Made by a program: the position numbers and the translations under genes. The notes beneath the pieces are model-generated. The model searched no databases. It was given only the letters and a program-made list of their open reading frames with translations, and was not told where the DNA came from. Of a DNA stretch of 64,000 nucleotides, positions 55,049 through 63,832 are shown piece by piece. This DNA is from Fictibacillus gelatini DSM 15865 (GTDB lineage Bacteria; Bacillota; Bacilli; Bacillales; Fictibacillaceae): positions 186,001 through 250,000 of the forward strand of contig NZ_AUMP01000002.1 of assembly GCF_000430745.1 (NCBI RefSeq), given 5' to 3'. How positions within the stretch are numbered: position 1 is the first letter of the stretch; each line of letters starts with the position of its first letter.

Positions 55049-56158
55049 TTAATTTTGCATGACGAAGTCTTTTTCGGCCGTTTCGCCTTCTTTAAAAATA
55101 TGGAGAATTTCATATTTTGTATTTCGTTGTGCCGGGATTTTTCCGGCTTCACGAATGAGGCGAAGGGTCAGATTCGTATTTACTTTATGCGTCGTTCCTG
55201 CGGCTGATACGACGTTTTCTTCCATCATCGTGCTGCCAAAATCGTTGCAACCGTAATGGAGCGATTGCTTTCCAACCTCTGGTCCCATTGTGACCCACGA
55301 AGATTGGAAGTTCGGTATATTGTCAAGAAAGATGCGAGAAATCGCTACATTTTTTAAATATTCTCTTGGCGAGGTTTTTTCACCTTTTAAATTTGTATTA
55401 TCCGGTTGGAACGTCCATGAAATAAACGCCAGGAAGCAGTTCGTTTCGTCCTGAGCATCGCGGACCCGCTGAAGGTGCAGGGCGCGTTCTTCAAATGTTT
55501 CACCAAATCCAATAACCATTGTCGCTGTCGAGTGCAATCCGACTTTTTTAGCGGTTTTCATGCAGTCGATCCATTCCGTCCATGAACCTTTTAAACGGCT
55601 TATACGCTTACGTGTGCGATCATCTAATATTTCCGCACCTCCTCCGGGAAGTGAATCTAATCCCGCCTCTTTCAATTGGCGTAGCACTTCTTCAAGCGAT
55701 AAGCCTGACACTTCAACCATTTTCCAAATTTCAGCGGGAGAAAATGAGTGCATCGTAATTCCCGGGAAACGTTGTTTAATTTTTTTTAGCAAATCGGTAT
55801 AATATGAAAAAGGCAAATTCGGATTCGTACCGCCCTGCATTAAAATTTCGGTTCCACCAACATCAGCCGTCTCCTGGATCTTTTGCAAAATCACATCATC
55901 GTCCAGCACGTAGCCGCCCTCTTTTCCTGGCGCCCGATAAAAAGCACAAAACCGGCAATATGTATCACATACGTTTGTATAATTGACATTTCTTCCAATA
56001 ACAAACGTTGTAATCGGCTCGGGATGCCAGCGTTTCATAATCGTATCGGCGACTTTGCCCATCTTCTCGACTTCATCGCTCTCATACAGCTTTATCGCAT
56101 CATCTACGGTCAAACGAATACCGTCTAATGCTTTTTGTAATATGACATCAATACTCAT
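55049..56158 (-). CDS. mqnC: Cyclic dehypoxanthinyl futalosine synthase
   Basis: MqnC is a radical-SAM enzyme of the futalosine route to menaquinone. It has 369 residues. The cluster motif CDTYCRFC uses Cys64, 68 and 71. Downstream family motifs include GGTEILMQGGTNPNLPFSYY, SLPGGGAEILDDRTRKRI and VTMGPEVGKQSLHYGCNDFG. GGAGGT precedes the ATG. The other mqn genes are not in the window. It stands between dnaI and ytxC, where I do not recall a B. subtilis counterpart. Confidence 0.92.
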   Translation of the reverse strand: MSIDVILQKALDGIRLTVDDAIKLYESDEVEKMGKVADTIMKRWHPEPITTFVIGRNVNYTNVCDTYCRFCAFYRAPGKEGGYVLDDDVILQKIQETADVGGTEILMQGGTNPNLPFSYYTDLLKKIKQRFPGITMHSFSPAEIWKMVEVSGLSLEEVLRQLKEAGLDSLPGGGAEILDDRTRKRISRLKGSWTEWIDCMKTAKKVGLHSTATMVIGFGETFEERALHLQRVRDAQDETNCFLAFISWTFQPDNTNLKGEKTSPREYLKNVAISRIFLDNIPNFQSSWVTMGPEVGKQSLHYGCNDFGSTMMEENVVSAAGTTHKVNTNLTLRLIREAGKIPAQRNTKYEILHIFKEGETAEKDFVMQN

Positions 56159-56215
56159 TTATCTTACCTCCAATAAGGATACATCCTCTCCTTCTCCATT
56201 CTATCATAATAAGAA

Positions 56216-56242
56216 AGGAAAATCGTCTGTAACGATTTTCCT
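56216..56242 (-). terminator. Terminator after dnaI
   Basis: AGGAAAATCG and CGATTTTCCT form a 10-bp stem overlapping the dnaI stop codon, followed by TTCTTATT. Confidence 0.75.
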
Positions 56243-57179
56243 AGGATAGCGTTCTAAAATTCTTGCTGCCGCCAATAAAAACAGGAATGGTGATGTGGCG
56301 GATACGTTCCATTATCCGTTTCGCCTTTGCTTCTTCCAAGCCGCTTTTTTCCGAGCAATAAAAATGTTCCTGAAGCAAATCAAAATCAAAGTTTGAAGAA
56401 TAAAGTGTGGGAAGCTTTTCCATCATACGAAATTGAAGGATGACGCCTAACACTTCATCGCGAATCCATGGCGACATATTCTCCGCGCCAATATCATCAA
56501 GCATCAAAACAGGCACCTTTTTTAAAAGGTCCATTTTTTCTTGAAATGTTCCCTCTGAAAGGCTATTTTTAATCTCTCGTAAAAACTCCGGCGTATGAAC
56601 AATTAATGACTGCACTTGCCGTTCTGCAAGTTTATTCGCTATCGCTCCAAGCAAAAATGTTTTCCCGACACCGAACTTGCCGTAAAAATAAAGTCCTTTC
56701 GTTTCTTTCCCAGAACATACATCCGTAACAAATTGGGTCGCATAAAAGATCGCTTCCTTGCGCTCCTTATCAATTCGGTGCAATTTATCAAAAGTCGCTT
56801 CCAAAATTTCTTTCGGAATAAAATAGCTTTTGATAAGTGATACGATCGACTTTTGTTTATCCTCTTGCAGCTTTAATTCACATTTTTCATACGACAAATC
56901 AATGGTATTTCTGCCTGCGCCAAGCTTTGGCTGATAGCCTTTCATCATGTTCGGGCAATTGGCGAGCCCCGGGCAATTGGCACATTTCGCCTGTTCCTGT
57001 ATATATTCAAAAAGCCTTGGCAAGCTTCTCTCAATGCTTGCCTGCGTAAGTTCCGGATGGCTCTCAATAAACGAAGCAACTGTCGGGTCGTTCAAGACTT
57101 TAAACTTTAACGCATTATAGTCCTTTTGGAATTTTGCATACCCTGGTATTTGTTTGAAGGATTCTTTAATTGATTCCAT
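56241..57179 (-). CDS. dnaI: Primosomal protein DnaI (helicase loader)
   Basis: DnaI is an AAA+ ATPase that loads the DnaC helicase at origins and restart sites. It has 312 residues. The N-terminal helicase-binding domain carries zinc-type cysteines (CANCPGLANC, then Cys100). The ATPase domain has Walker A GKFGVGKT at 167-174 and Walker B VLMLDDIGAE. GGAGG precedes the ATG. It directly follows dnaB, its partner. Confidence 0.96.
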   Translation of the reverse strand: MESIKESFKQIPGYAKFQKDYNALKFKVLNDPTVASFIESHPELTQASIERSLPRLFEYIQEQAKCANCPGLANCPNMMKGYQPKLGAGRNTIDLSYEKCELKLQEDKQKSIVSLIKSYFIPKEILEATFDKLHRIDKERKEAIFYATQFVTDVCSGKETKGLYFYGKFGVGKTFLLGAIANKLAERQVQSLIVHTPEFLREIKNSLSEGTFQEKMDLLKKVPVLMLDDIGAENMSPWIRDEVLGVILQFRMMEKLPTLYSSNFDFDLLQEHFYCSEKSGLEEAKAKRIMERIRHITIPVFIGGSKNFRTLS

Positions 57180-57204
57180 CTAAGTTCCTCCTTCCTTGAA
57201 GTTG

Positions 57205-58599
57205 TTAAAAATTTTTAAGCAAGTCTTCAAGCCACTTTTGATTTTCTTTCTCTTCTTCGGTTAATTCGTTCACATCATTTGGATTCCCTTGTTGATCGTC
57301 ATCTTTTTCCTGAAGCCAATCCGGCAATGCCGTCAAACGCATTGATCTTTTTTGGTTGCCTCTAGCAGACATCCTCTTTTTATTTGCTTGCGTCTCTTTA
57401 TACGTGTTAAATTCCTTCCTCGCAAGTTCCATCGCCTCTTTAACGGTAACCACTTTTTTGCGTGCCCAGTGACTTGCTATTTTTTCTATATAAGCTTTAG
57501 GCAATTTATCATCAATTGTTTTTAATACATAATCTAACAAAACATTAATGACACCCGGATTCATTTTTTTCTCGAGCATTAAATGAGAGACAATGGCTAA
57601 ATCACTACTAGCAGGCCTTCCTCCTTCATGAAGTTCTAACAATTTATACGGAGAGATCTCTTCAAAAAATTTAATTAATTTTTCTTCTTCACTAACAGGC
57701 TCTTTATTTGCCATCATCCTATACTTTAATGGCTGCGTCCTTTCAGCCAATATTGGCAATTCATTTTGATGTTCAATCCGATACCATTTTTGAACTTCTT
57801 TACGCAAATTTTCAACCGTTAATTCACCGTTTGCATAATAGGCATTTTGCACTTGTTTGCTCATCTCGAGCGGTTCCATTTGATAAACATAGGCCAATTT
57901 TATAATCGCTTCTTTAATTGATGCTGTAATTACTTCTTTAGGCAGAATAAAACTGGACAAGTTCGCATAGAGCAAATCAAAATCAAACTCGTCCATTCCA
58001 ATAGAAGGAGGGCTTGATTCGGCGTTTTTCGCCACCTTTCCTTCCGTGCCTCCCAATCCTTCATTCATTTCCGAATAGACACCTGCAACCATTTCGGATG
58101 GGTGAAGGGAAGTAAAAACATCACTAAAAGATGAAGTGACATCAATAAATCCTTCCTTCTTTATATCAGGAAGAAGAAACGCTTCCTTCATCTCTACAAA
58201 TTTTGTTTTTCCAAGCCGATTGTACAAATAAACGTTCAACATTCCGTCATTGAAAAAATCATGGGGAGACAGTGGTGCGTGTAGTTCATAAATATACTTG
58301 CGGCTCGTCGCGTCTTCTCTTTTATATGTTTTTAAAAGGCCGATCGCTTCTAATTTTTTTCTTGCCTGGATAATGTCTTTTAATGAAAACTGGGTCATAT
58401 TCATTAAATATTGATGTGTATATTCGTCAACACTTGTTTGTGCAAGGCACCAAAACGTCATATAAAGACTATATGCGAATCCTCCTATGAGCGGCTGATA
58501 TAATAAGGTCAATACTTTTCTGTCATATTCATGAAGCAATCCGTTCATCTGTATGACATACGTATCCACCGGTACAACTTCTTTCCAGTGTATACTCAT
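57205..58599 (-). CDS. dnaB: Replication initiation and membrane attachment protein DnaB
   Basis: This is the Bacillus DnaB, not the helicase; it works with DnaD and DnaI to load the replicative helicase. It has 464 residues. Two DnaD-like (DDBH2) regions are seen: N-terminal (LTLLYQPLIGGFAYSLYMTF) and C-terminal (FFEEISPYKLLELHEGGR). The tail is charged and ends TEEEKENQKWLEDLLKNF. The ATG at 58597-58599 follows AGGTGA; a GTG three codons earlier is part of that ribosome site. Confidence 0.95.
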   Translation of the reverse strand: MSIHWKEVVPVDTYVIQMNGLLHEYDRKVLTLLYQPLIGGFAYSLYMTFWCLAQTSVDEYTHQYLMNMTQFSLKDIIQARKKLEAIGLLKTYKREDATSRKYIYELHAPLSPHDFFNDGMLNVYLYNRLGKTKFVEMKEAFLLPDIKKEGFIDVTSSFSDVFTSLHPSEMVAGVYSEMNEGLGGTEGKVAKNAESSPPSIGMDEFDFDLLYANLSSFILPKEVITASIKEAIIKLAYVYQMEPLEMSKQVQNAYYANGELTVENLRKEVQKWYRIEHQNELPILAERTQPLKYRMMANKEPVSEEEKLIKFFEEISPYKLLELHEGGRPASSDLAIVSHLMLEKKMNPGVINVLLDYVLKTIDDKLPKAYIEKIASHWARKKVVTVKEAMELARKEFNTYKETQANKKRMSARGNQKRSMRLTALPDWLQEKDDDQQGNPNDVNELTEEEKENQKWLEDLLKNF

Positions 58600-58689
58600 T
58601 AAACTCACCTTTCTTTTTTAAGCGAACTCTCTTTGTAAAAGGTCGTAAAAAAAGAGCGTAAAACCTTCCGAACACGTCTCACGCACTTT

Positions 58690-59151
58690 TTAACTGTTTT
58701 CTTTTTTGATCAATTCTTTCAGTTCCTGGATAAAAACATTAATGTCTTTAAATTGCCGATAAACGGAAGCAAACCGGACATAAGCGACTTCATCCGTTTT
58801 GGCTAAATAATCCATGACCTTTTCTCCGACTTCTTTGCTTTTTACTTCGGAAGTTCCTTGATTACGTAAATCTTTTTCAATATTGTCAACAATGTCCTCG
58901 AGAACTTCTAGCGGAACCGGCCGCTTTTCACACGCTCTAATAAGACCTCGCAAAATTTTTTCCCGGCTGAATTCTTCCCTTGTCCCTTCTTTTTTCACAA
59001 CAATTAAAGGCATTTCCTCAACGGTTTCGAAGGTTGTGAAGCGATAGGTGCACTCTTCACATTCTCTTCTCCTTCTTATGGATCTGCCCGCATGAACAGG
59101 TCTAGAATCAAGCACTTTTGTGCCATTATGTTGGCAGGACGGACAACGCAA
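58690..59151 (-). CDS. nrdR: Transcriptional repressor NrdR
   Basis: NrdR represses ribonucleotide reductase genes through an ATP/dATP-sensing ATP-cone. It has about 153 residues. The N-terminal zinc ribbon has [16 protein letters not shown] and [12 protein letters not shown]; the ATP-cone follows ([20 protein letters not shown]). The start is uncertain: TTG at 59149-59151 has GGGG nine bases upstream and matches the family N-terminus, while ATG two codons earlier lies only three bases from it. It is upstream of dnaB-dnaI as in Bacillus. Confidence 0.94.
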   Translation of the reverse strand: MRCPSCQHNGTKVLDSRPVHAGRSIRRRRECEECTYRFTTFETVEEMPLIVVKKEGTREEFSREKILRGLIRACEKRPVPLEVLEDIVDNIEKDLRNQGTSEVKSKEVGEKVMDYLAKTDEVAYVRFASVYRQFKDINVFIQELKELIKKENS

Positions 59152-59234
59152 TTGCATCAACCCCAGATTTGAAATCAATTTTATCTACTTCTATCTTAGT
59201 CAAAAGAACGGTATGTGACAAGGTTGTTCTCTTA

Positions 59235-59627
59235 TTATTTTTCTGCAAGAGAGGTGCCAATAAATTCAAGTTCCTCTTTTAGTTCACGATAAAAATTAGA
59301 AATAATCTTTTTTGAGTTGCCAAAATCAAACGGAAGAGAGGTTTCCGTAGATACGTTTAAATCAACGGCCACCCTAAAAGGTTTGACGGTAATTACCGTA
59401 ATCACAACGAAGGATTTTCTTGGCTTTGTCATTTCAAAAGCAATTTCCCCCCGCTCTTCAGAAATTCCCAATAACCGGCAACTCGGCTTTTTCTGAATGA
59501 TTCCGCTTATCGCTTTCATCACATCCGCTTGCCGCGCTTTAAAATAATGGGTTTGAAATTCGGGGTCGTTATGATTTTCGCGCGTTTCTGCACTATTGGT
59601 CAAAAAAGTTCGCATTTTTTTCAACAT
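59235..59627 (-). CDS. Hypothetical conserved cytosolic protein
   Basis: This 130-residue protein has no signal peptide or membrane segment. The ATG follows TAGGAG at nine bases. Visible stretches are HYFKARQADVMKAISGIIQK and LLGISEERGEIAFEMTKPRK, then an alternating beta pattern (FVVITVITVKPFRVAVDLNV) and NFYRELKEELEF. I do not recognise a named family or catalytic motif. It lies alone between nrdR and speD, where B. subtilis has no gene that I recall. Confidence 0.78.
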   Translation of the reverse strand: MLKKMRTFLTNSAETRENHNDPEFQTHYFKARQADVMKAISGIIQKKPSCRLLGISEERGEIAFEMTKPRKSFVVITVITVKPFRVAVDLNVSTETSLPFDFGNSKKIISNFYRELKEELEFIGTSLAEK

Positions 59628-59719
59628 TGAAATCGACTCCTAAAGATTGTTTTCAATAATTGTAACCCGAAATGACCCATTCAACCAATAGAATTGCTTT
59701 TGAAATGAAAGCATTTAAA

Positions 59720-59778
59720 AAAACCGAAGGGACAATCCTTTCGGTTTAAATATTAAAAGAGGTGCTATCCACACCTCT
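59720..59778 (-). terminator. Tandem terminators after speD
   Basis: The first hairpin is at 59758-59778 (AGAGGTG with CACCTCT, then TTT). The second is at 59720-59747 (AAACCGAA with TTCGGTTT, then T-run). Confidence 0.8.
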
Positions 59779-59799
59779 CGTCGTTTCGTCATTCATTTT

Positions 59800-60183
59800 T
59801 TATTGAGCTGATACTTTTGTCTTAGCAGCCTTTACAGGACCCATACCGCGTGGCACCTCAAGGTTCTCACGGGTTTTCGCTCCGAGAGCCTGTGAAATAT
59901 AATCAGCCGCTACATTCGGATCAATTCGATCCCCGCATGTATAAACGTCAATACTTGCATAACCATGCTCTGGAAAACTGTGAATTGTTAAATGTGATTC
60001 AGAAATAATAACAACTCCGCTTACACCATGTGGCGCAAACTTATGAAAAGCAACTTCACGTATTTCTGCCCCAGCTCTAAGAGCAGCATCTACAAACGTT
60101 TCTTCAATAAATTTCATGTCATTTAGCTTTTCACTGTCGCATCCCCATAGTTCAGCAATTACGTGTCTTCCCATTGTATCCAT
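59800..60183 (-). CDS. speD: S-adenosylmethionine decarboxylase proenzyme
   Basis: SpeD supplies decarboxylated SAM for spermidine synthesis. The 127-residue proenzyme cleaves itself between Glu62 and Ser63 ([15 protein letters not shown]), making Ser63 the pyruvoyl group. His68 and the Cys in [10 protein letters not shown] are the other processing/catalytic residues. The ATG at 60181-60183 lies nine bases after GGGGG and matches the family start MDTMGRHVI; an ATG two codons earlier is too close. Confidence 0.96.
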   Translation of the reverse strand: MDTMGRHVIAELWGCDSEKLNDMKFIEETFVDAALRAGAEIREVAFHKFAPHGVSGVVIISESHLTIHSFPEHGYASIDVYTCGDRIDPNVAADYISQALGAKTRENLEVPRGMGPVKAAKTKVSAQ

Positions 60184-60330
60184 TCGCATAGTCCCCCTTT
60201 AAATAATAATCATGCCTTCAAGCATGCGGCAAAAGAATATCTACCACGGGGGAAAGTTAGTCCAAAGAGGTCCTAACCCTTTAAGTAGAACTCAATGCCT
60301 TAATTGCCTTAATTGAAGTTCACGAAACAT

Positions 60331-60359
60331 AGTATACTTTCTTTTATAATGTTTTGCAA
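60331..60359 (-). promoter_or_regulatory. Promoter of speD
   Basis: TTGCAA (60354-60359) and TATACT (60331-60336) with a 17-base spacer stand about 145 bases upstream of speD. The leader between holds a tandem AATTAAGGC and a small CATGC-GCATG hairpin near the ribosome site, whose roles are unknown. Confidence 0.75.
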
Positions 60360-60398
60360 CATCTAGTTTTAATATTTTATTCTTGACATTATAAAAAA

Positions 60399-60462
60399 AA
60401 TCAGGTATCGCTGGCGACACCTGATTTTTTAAATAAGAAAAACGCGCTCTGTTTTTCTTATT
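60399..60462 (-). terminator. Tandem hairpins after gapB
   Basis: The first is a 12-bp stem at 60432-60462 (AATAAGAAAAAC with its complement) touching the gapB stop. The second is a strong terminator at 60399-60426 (AATCAGGTGTCGC with GCGATACCTGATT) followed by at least six Ts. Confidence 0.85.
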
Positions 60463-61495
60463 AGGAGATCATGGATACTTTTGATCCTTTGATCAAACGA
60501 GCTCCAACCATGTTCGCGAGATCAACAACACGGGAAGAATAACCCCATTCATTATCATACCAGGCAAGAACTTTAACTTTCTTCCCTTCCATTACCATTG
60601 TTGAAAGTCCATCTACGATCGATGAATGTCCATTTCCATTATAGTCAATGGAAACGAGCGGCAGTTCGCTGAATGCAAGAATACCTTTCATAGATCCTTC
60701 AGCAGCCATTTGCAAGGAAGTATTAACCTCTTCAACCGTCACTTCTCTTTTTAAATCAACAACGAGGTCAACTAAAGATACGTTAGGCGTAGGCACGCGT
60801 AATGCCATTCCATTTAATTTGCCTTCAAGATGCGGCAATACTTTAGCGATCGCCTTCGCTGCACCTGTTGAAGTCGGGATGATGGATTGTCCGCAAGCCC
60901 GTGCACGGCGCAAGTCTTTATGAGGGTTGTCAATATTTTTTTGGTCATTTGTATACGCATGAACCGTTGTCATCATGCCGCATTCAATGCCAAATTGATC
61001 ATCAAGCACCTTCACAACCGGCGCTAAACAATTTGTCGTACAAGAAGCGTTTGAAATAATATGATGTTCATCAGGATTGTAATCGTTATCATTGACGCCC
61101 ATTACGATCGTAATATCTTCTTCTTTTCCAGGAGCGGTAATGATTACTTTTTTCGCACCCGCTTCAAGATGATAGCCAGCTGTTTCTTTTGATTTAAATT
61201 TCCCCGTTGCCTCGATGACGATGTCGACACCGAGTTCTTTCCACGGAAGTTCTCTCGGGTCTCTTGAATTTAATAATAGCACTTTTTTATCATTTACCAT
61301 TAAATAGCCGTCATACGGAATCACTTCACCGTTAAAAACCCCATGAATAGAATCGTATTTTATCATATGAGCAAGTGTCTCTGCCGGATAGCTTGCATTT
61401 ATCGCTACTACATCTAGTTCATTTTTCTCCATCATAATACGGAAAACCATTCTTCCGATACGTCCAAGTCCATTAATCGCTACTTTTGCTTTCAT
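60461..61495 (-). CDS. gapB: Glyceraldehyde-3-phosphate dehydrogenase, gluconeogenic (GapB)
   Basis: GapB runs the reaction in the gluconeogenic direction with NADP. It has 344 residues. The Rossmann motif INGLGRIGRMVFR, catalytic Cys152 in SNASCTTNCLAP and the HAYTNDQKNIDNPHKDLRRA loop are present. The cofactor loop reads INASYPAE, without the Asp expected of NAD-specific GapA, which fits NADP use. GGAAGGAG precedes the ATG. It lies between speD and coaE, and two CcpN-like sites precede it. Confidence 0.96.
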   Translation of the reverse strand: MKAKVAINGLGRIGRMVFRIMMEKNELDVVAINASYPAETLAHMIKYDSIHGVFNGEVIPYDGYLMVNDKKVLLLNSRDPRELPWKELGVDIVIEATGKFKSKETAGYHLEAGAKKVIITAPGKEEDITIVMGVNDNDYNPDEHHIISNASCTTNCLAPVVKVLDDQFGIECGMMTTVHAYTNDQKNIDNPHKDLRRARACGQSIIPTSTGAAKAIAKVLPHLEGKLNGMALRVPTPNVSLVDLVVDLKREVTVEEVNTSLQMAAEGSMKGILAFSELPLVSIDYNGNGHSSIVDGLSTMVMEGKKVKVLAWYDNEWGYSSRVVDLANMVGARLIKGSKVSMIS

Positions 61496-61515
61496 GGTGT
61501 TGCTCCTTCCATATA

Positions 61516-61560
61516 TATGTTATACTGTTTTCTCTCTTTGACTGTAATTAGTATAACATA
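61516..61560 (-). promoter_or_regulatory. Pair of CcpN-like operators upstream of gapB
   Basis: TATGTTATACT (61516-61526) and its exact reverse complement AGTATAACATA (61550-61560) face each other about 23 bases apart. Both match the CcpN consensus TRTGHYATAYW. The distal one contains TATACT, a likely -10. CcpN is the known glycolytic repressor of gapB in B. subtilis. Confidence 0.75.
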
Positions 61561-61605
61561 TTTCAACTGAAATGGAACATACTTTTTAAAAAAATAGGCG
61601 CAAAA

Positions 61606-61631
61606 ATAGACCCGGTTCATCCCGAGTCTAT
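61606..61631 (-). terminator. Terminator after coaE
   Basis: ATAGACTCGG and CCGGGTCTAT pair (one G-U) and are followed by TTTTG on the minus strand. The stem includes the coaE stop codon. Confidence 0.75.
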
Positions 61632-62221
61632 CGTACACCCCATTCATGCAGTTGATTGATCACTTTTTCTTTTAATTGTTCCAATGTTCCGTTGTTCTCG
61701 ATGACGGCGTCGGCCAGTTGACGCTTTTCTTTTAGCGGGATTTGTGATGTGATTCTTGCTTTCGCCTCTTCAAACGTCATTTGATCTCTTGCCATCAATC
61801 GTTCATATTGGACTTCTTCGTCGACGTAAATAAGCAGTGTCACATCAACCATATGTGTCAACTTACTTTCGAACAACAGAGGTATATCAAGAACGACTGT
61901 CTCATATCCTTCCGCTAAAAACTGATCCGCTTGACGCCTCATTTCTTGCCGTACAGCCGGATGGACAATGCTGTTGAGGAGCATGCGTTTTTCGTCATCA
62001 TGAAAAACAATGCTGCCTAACTTTTTTCGATGAATGTCGCCATTTTCATCAAGGATCTCTTTCCCAAATGAAGCTACAATTTCATTATATGCGGGCATTC
62101 CTTTTTCAACGACCTGTCTCGCGATCACATCCGCATCGACGACGGGGATGCCGTACGATTTAAATATGTTTGATACCGTGCTTTTTCCGCTGGCAATACC
62201 GCCTGTTAATCCAATAATCAA
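61628..62221 (-). CDS. coaE: Dephospho-CoA kinase
   Basis: CoaE carries out the last step of coenzyme A synthesis. It has 197 residues. The P-loop GLTGGIASGKST stands at the N-terminus (about 4-15), with the DADVIARQVVEKG substrate region and LLFESKLTHMVD following. The start is TTG after AAAGGGG. It is in the polA-mutM-ytaF-coaE order of B. subtilis. Confidence 0.96.
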   Translation of the reverse strand: MIIGLTGGIASGKSTVSNIFKSYGIPVVDADVIARQVVEKGMPAYNEIVASFGKEILDENGDIHRKKLGSIVFHDDEKRMLLNSIVHPAVRQEMRRQADQFLAEGYETVVLDIPLLFESKLTHMVDVTLLIYVDEEVQYERLMARDQMTFEEAKARITSQIPLKEKRQLADAVIENNGTLEQLKEKVINQLHEWGVR

Positions 62222-62245
62222 AACTATATCCCCTTTTTCATTTAA

Positions 62246-62884
62246 CTACATTTTCAATAATCCGATGATCATTAATAGTATCCCCGGAAGGATTGTAAGT
62301 TTCTTCACCCATTTTACTTTTGAAAAAATAAAGCCAAGACGCATTCCAAATAGGACGAAGATCGAGCTCATGGCCGCTGCAAAAACAGCCGTCCATATCG
62401 GAGGAAGGTGAATAAGAGCTGCCCCGATACCTGCTCCGAAAGCGTCAAGAGAAAGCGCCACACCTAATAATACTGCTTCCCATCCATTAATCGAACCTGA
62501 TTGATCAAGGTCAGCAATGACAGGTTTTTTTAAAATCTGGATCATAATCCCAAGCTTTTTTATTTCTAATTTTACTATTGTTTTTTCACTTTGTTCAACT
62601 TGTTCGTTTTCTTTTTTCGGTTTAAGTACTTGAAATAAAAAGTACGTGCCAATTAAAAATAGAATGAGTCCCCCAAAAACTTCCCCAACTTTTGGCGAAA
62701 GAAATTGTTCAATGATATGCCCAAATCCCATCGAGATCAAGAGCGTCGATGCGGAGCAACAAGAAATGATAAGGATTGACTTTATCGGGATTTTAATTCC
62801 TTTTATTCCATATGTGAGTCCTACACCAAAACTATCCAGGCTAACGGCTACGGCTAATAACAGCATTGAGATGGAAATCATCAT
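62246..62884 (-). CDS. ytaF: Sporulation membrane protein YtaF
   Basis: YtaF is a 212-residue membrane protein with about six segments, related to the MntP manganese exporter fold. It has two similar halves: VAVSLDSFGVGLTYGIKGIK near the N-terminus and LGVALSLDAFGAGIGAALIH in the second half. Each contains the Asp of the ion-transport motif. The function in sporulation is unproven; metal export is an inference from the family. The ribosome site AAAGGAG is 11 bases from the first ATG. Confidence 0.9.
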   Translation of the reverse strand: MMISISMLLLAVAVSLDSFGVGLTYGIKGIKIPIKSILIISCCSASTLLISMGFGHIIEQFLSPKVGEVFGGLILFLIGTYFLFQVLKPKKENEQVEQSEKTIVKLEIKKLGIMIQILKKPVIADLDQSGSINGWEAVLLGVALSLDAFGAGIGAALIHLPPIWTAVFAAAMSSIFVLFGMRLGFIFSKVKWVKKLTILPGILLMIIGLLKM

Positions 62885-62951
62885 TAAACAAATAGCTCCT
62901 TTCTCTACTAACGTTTAGTATTATATGAAAGGAGCCTTTATTCTGTTATTT

Positions 62952-63773
62952 TCACTTTTGACATTTCGGGCAAAAATGGGTTCCACGTCCTGCTACGACG
63001 GTTTTAGAAATCATGGTGCCGCACTTTTTGCACGGCTCGCCTTTTTTTCCATAAACAAACAGCTCTAGTTGAAACGAACCTTCTTCTCCAACGGAATTCA
63101 CATAGGATCGGATCGTGCTTCCGCCCTTTTCAACAGATTCTTTCAATGTTTCAATAATGTGTTGATGAAGCGTTTTTACTTTTGGCAATGATAATTTATT
63201 TGCATTTGTTTCAGGATGGATGCCCGCTTTAAATAAGGCTTCGTCAACATAAATATTCCCAAGCCCAACGACGATTGATTGGTCGAGAAGGGCGGCTTTA
63301 ATCGATCGATTTGTTTTCGAAAGCCCTTGTTTTAACACATTTACCGTAAACTCATTTGAAAATGGCTCATACCCGAGTTTGGAAAGCGGGGCCTGTCTTT
63401 CCTCTTCCCCGCGAACAAACAAGTGCATCGTTCCAAATTTCCTTACGTCGCGATACCTTAATTCTGTCCCATCCGTAAAGGTAAAAAAGACATGTGTATG
63501 TTTATCAAATTCTTCTTGCGCCTCATATAACCCGTATCTGCCTTCCATCCGCAAATGGGAAACGAGCGTATCTTCATTTAAATGGATTTTCAAAAACTTT
63601 CCTCGGCGTTCGACGAGTTCAATCGTTTGCCCGATAAGACGCAGCTTAAATTCATCAAGGTTTTCGTATTTTATAATATTCGGCCATAAAACTTTAACAT
63701 CAGCGATCGTTTTGCCTCGAATGAGGCGATTCAACGTATTTTTGACATTTTCCACTTCTGGTAATTCCGGCAT
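62952..63773 (-). CDS. mutM: Formamidopyrimidine-DNA glycosylase
   Basis: MutM excises oxidised purines such as 8-oxoguanine. It has 273 residues. The catalytic N-terminal Pro in MPELPEVENVKNTL, the H2TH region (QSIVVGLGNIYVDEALFKAG) and the C-terminal zinc finger CKKCGTMISKTVVAGRGTHF with CPKC are all intact. GGAAGGA precedes the ATG. It lies directly downstream of polA. Confidence 0.97.
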   Translation of the reverse strand: MPELPEVENVKNTLNRLIRGKTIADVKVLWPNIIKYENLDEFKLRLIGQTIELVERRGKFLKIHLNEDTLVSHLRMEGRYGLYEAQEEFDKHTHVFFTFTDGTELRYRDVRKFGTMHLFVRGEEERQAPLSKLGYEPFSNEFTVNVLKQGLSKTNRSIKAALLDQSIVVGLGNIYVDEALFKAGIHPETNANKLSLPKVKTLHQHIIETLKESVEKGGSTIRSYVNSVGEEGSFQLELFVYGKKGEPCKKCGTMISKTVVAGRGTHFCPKCQK

Positions 63774-63799
63774 CTTCCTTCCTCCTTGCCAAAAAAATG

Positions 63800-63821
63800 A
63801 GCGCTACTAGAAAGCAGCGCT
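63800..63821 (-). terminator. Terminator between polA and mutM
   Basis: AGCGCT arms with an imperfect inner stem are followed by ATTTTTTT on the minus strand, just before the mutM ribosome site. mutM therefore may be read through from polA or have its own start. Confidence 0.65.
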
Positions 63822-63832
63822 GGTTTCTTTCT

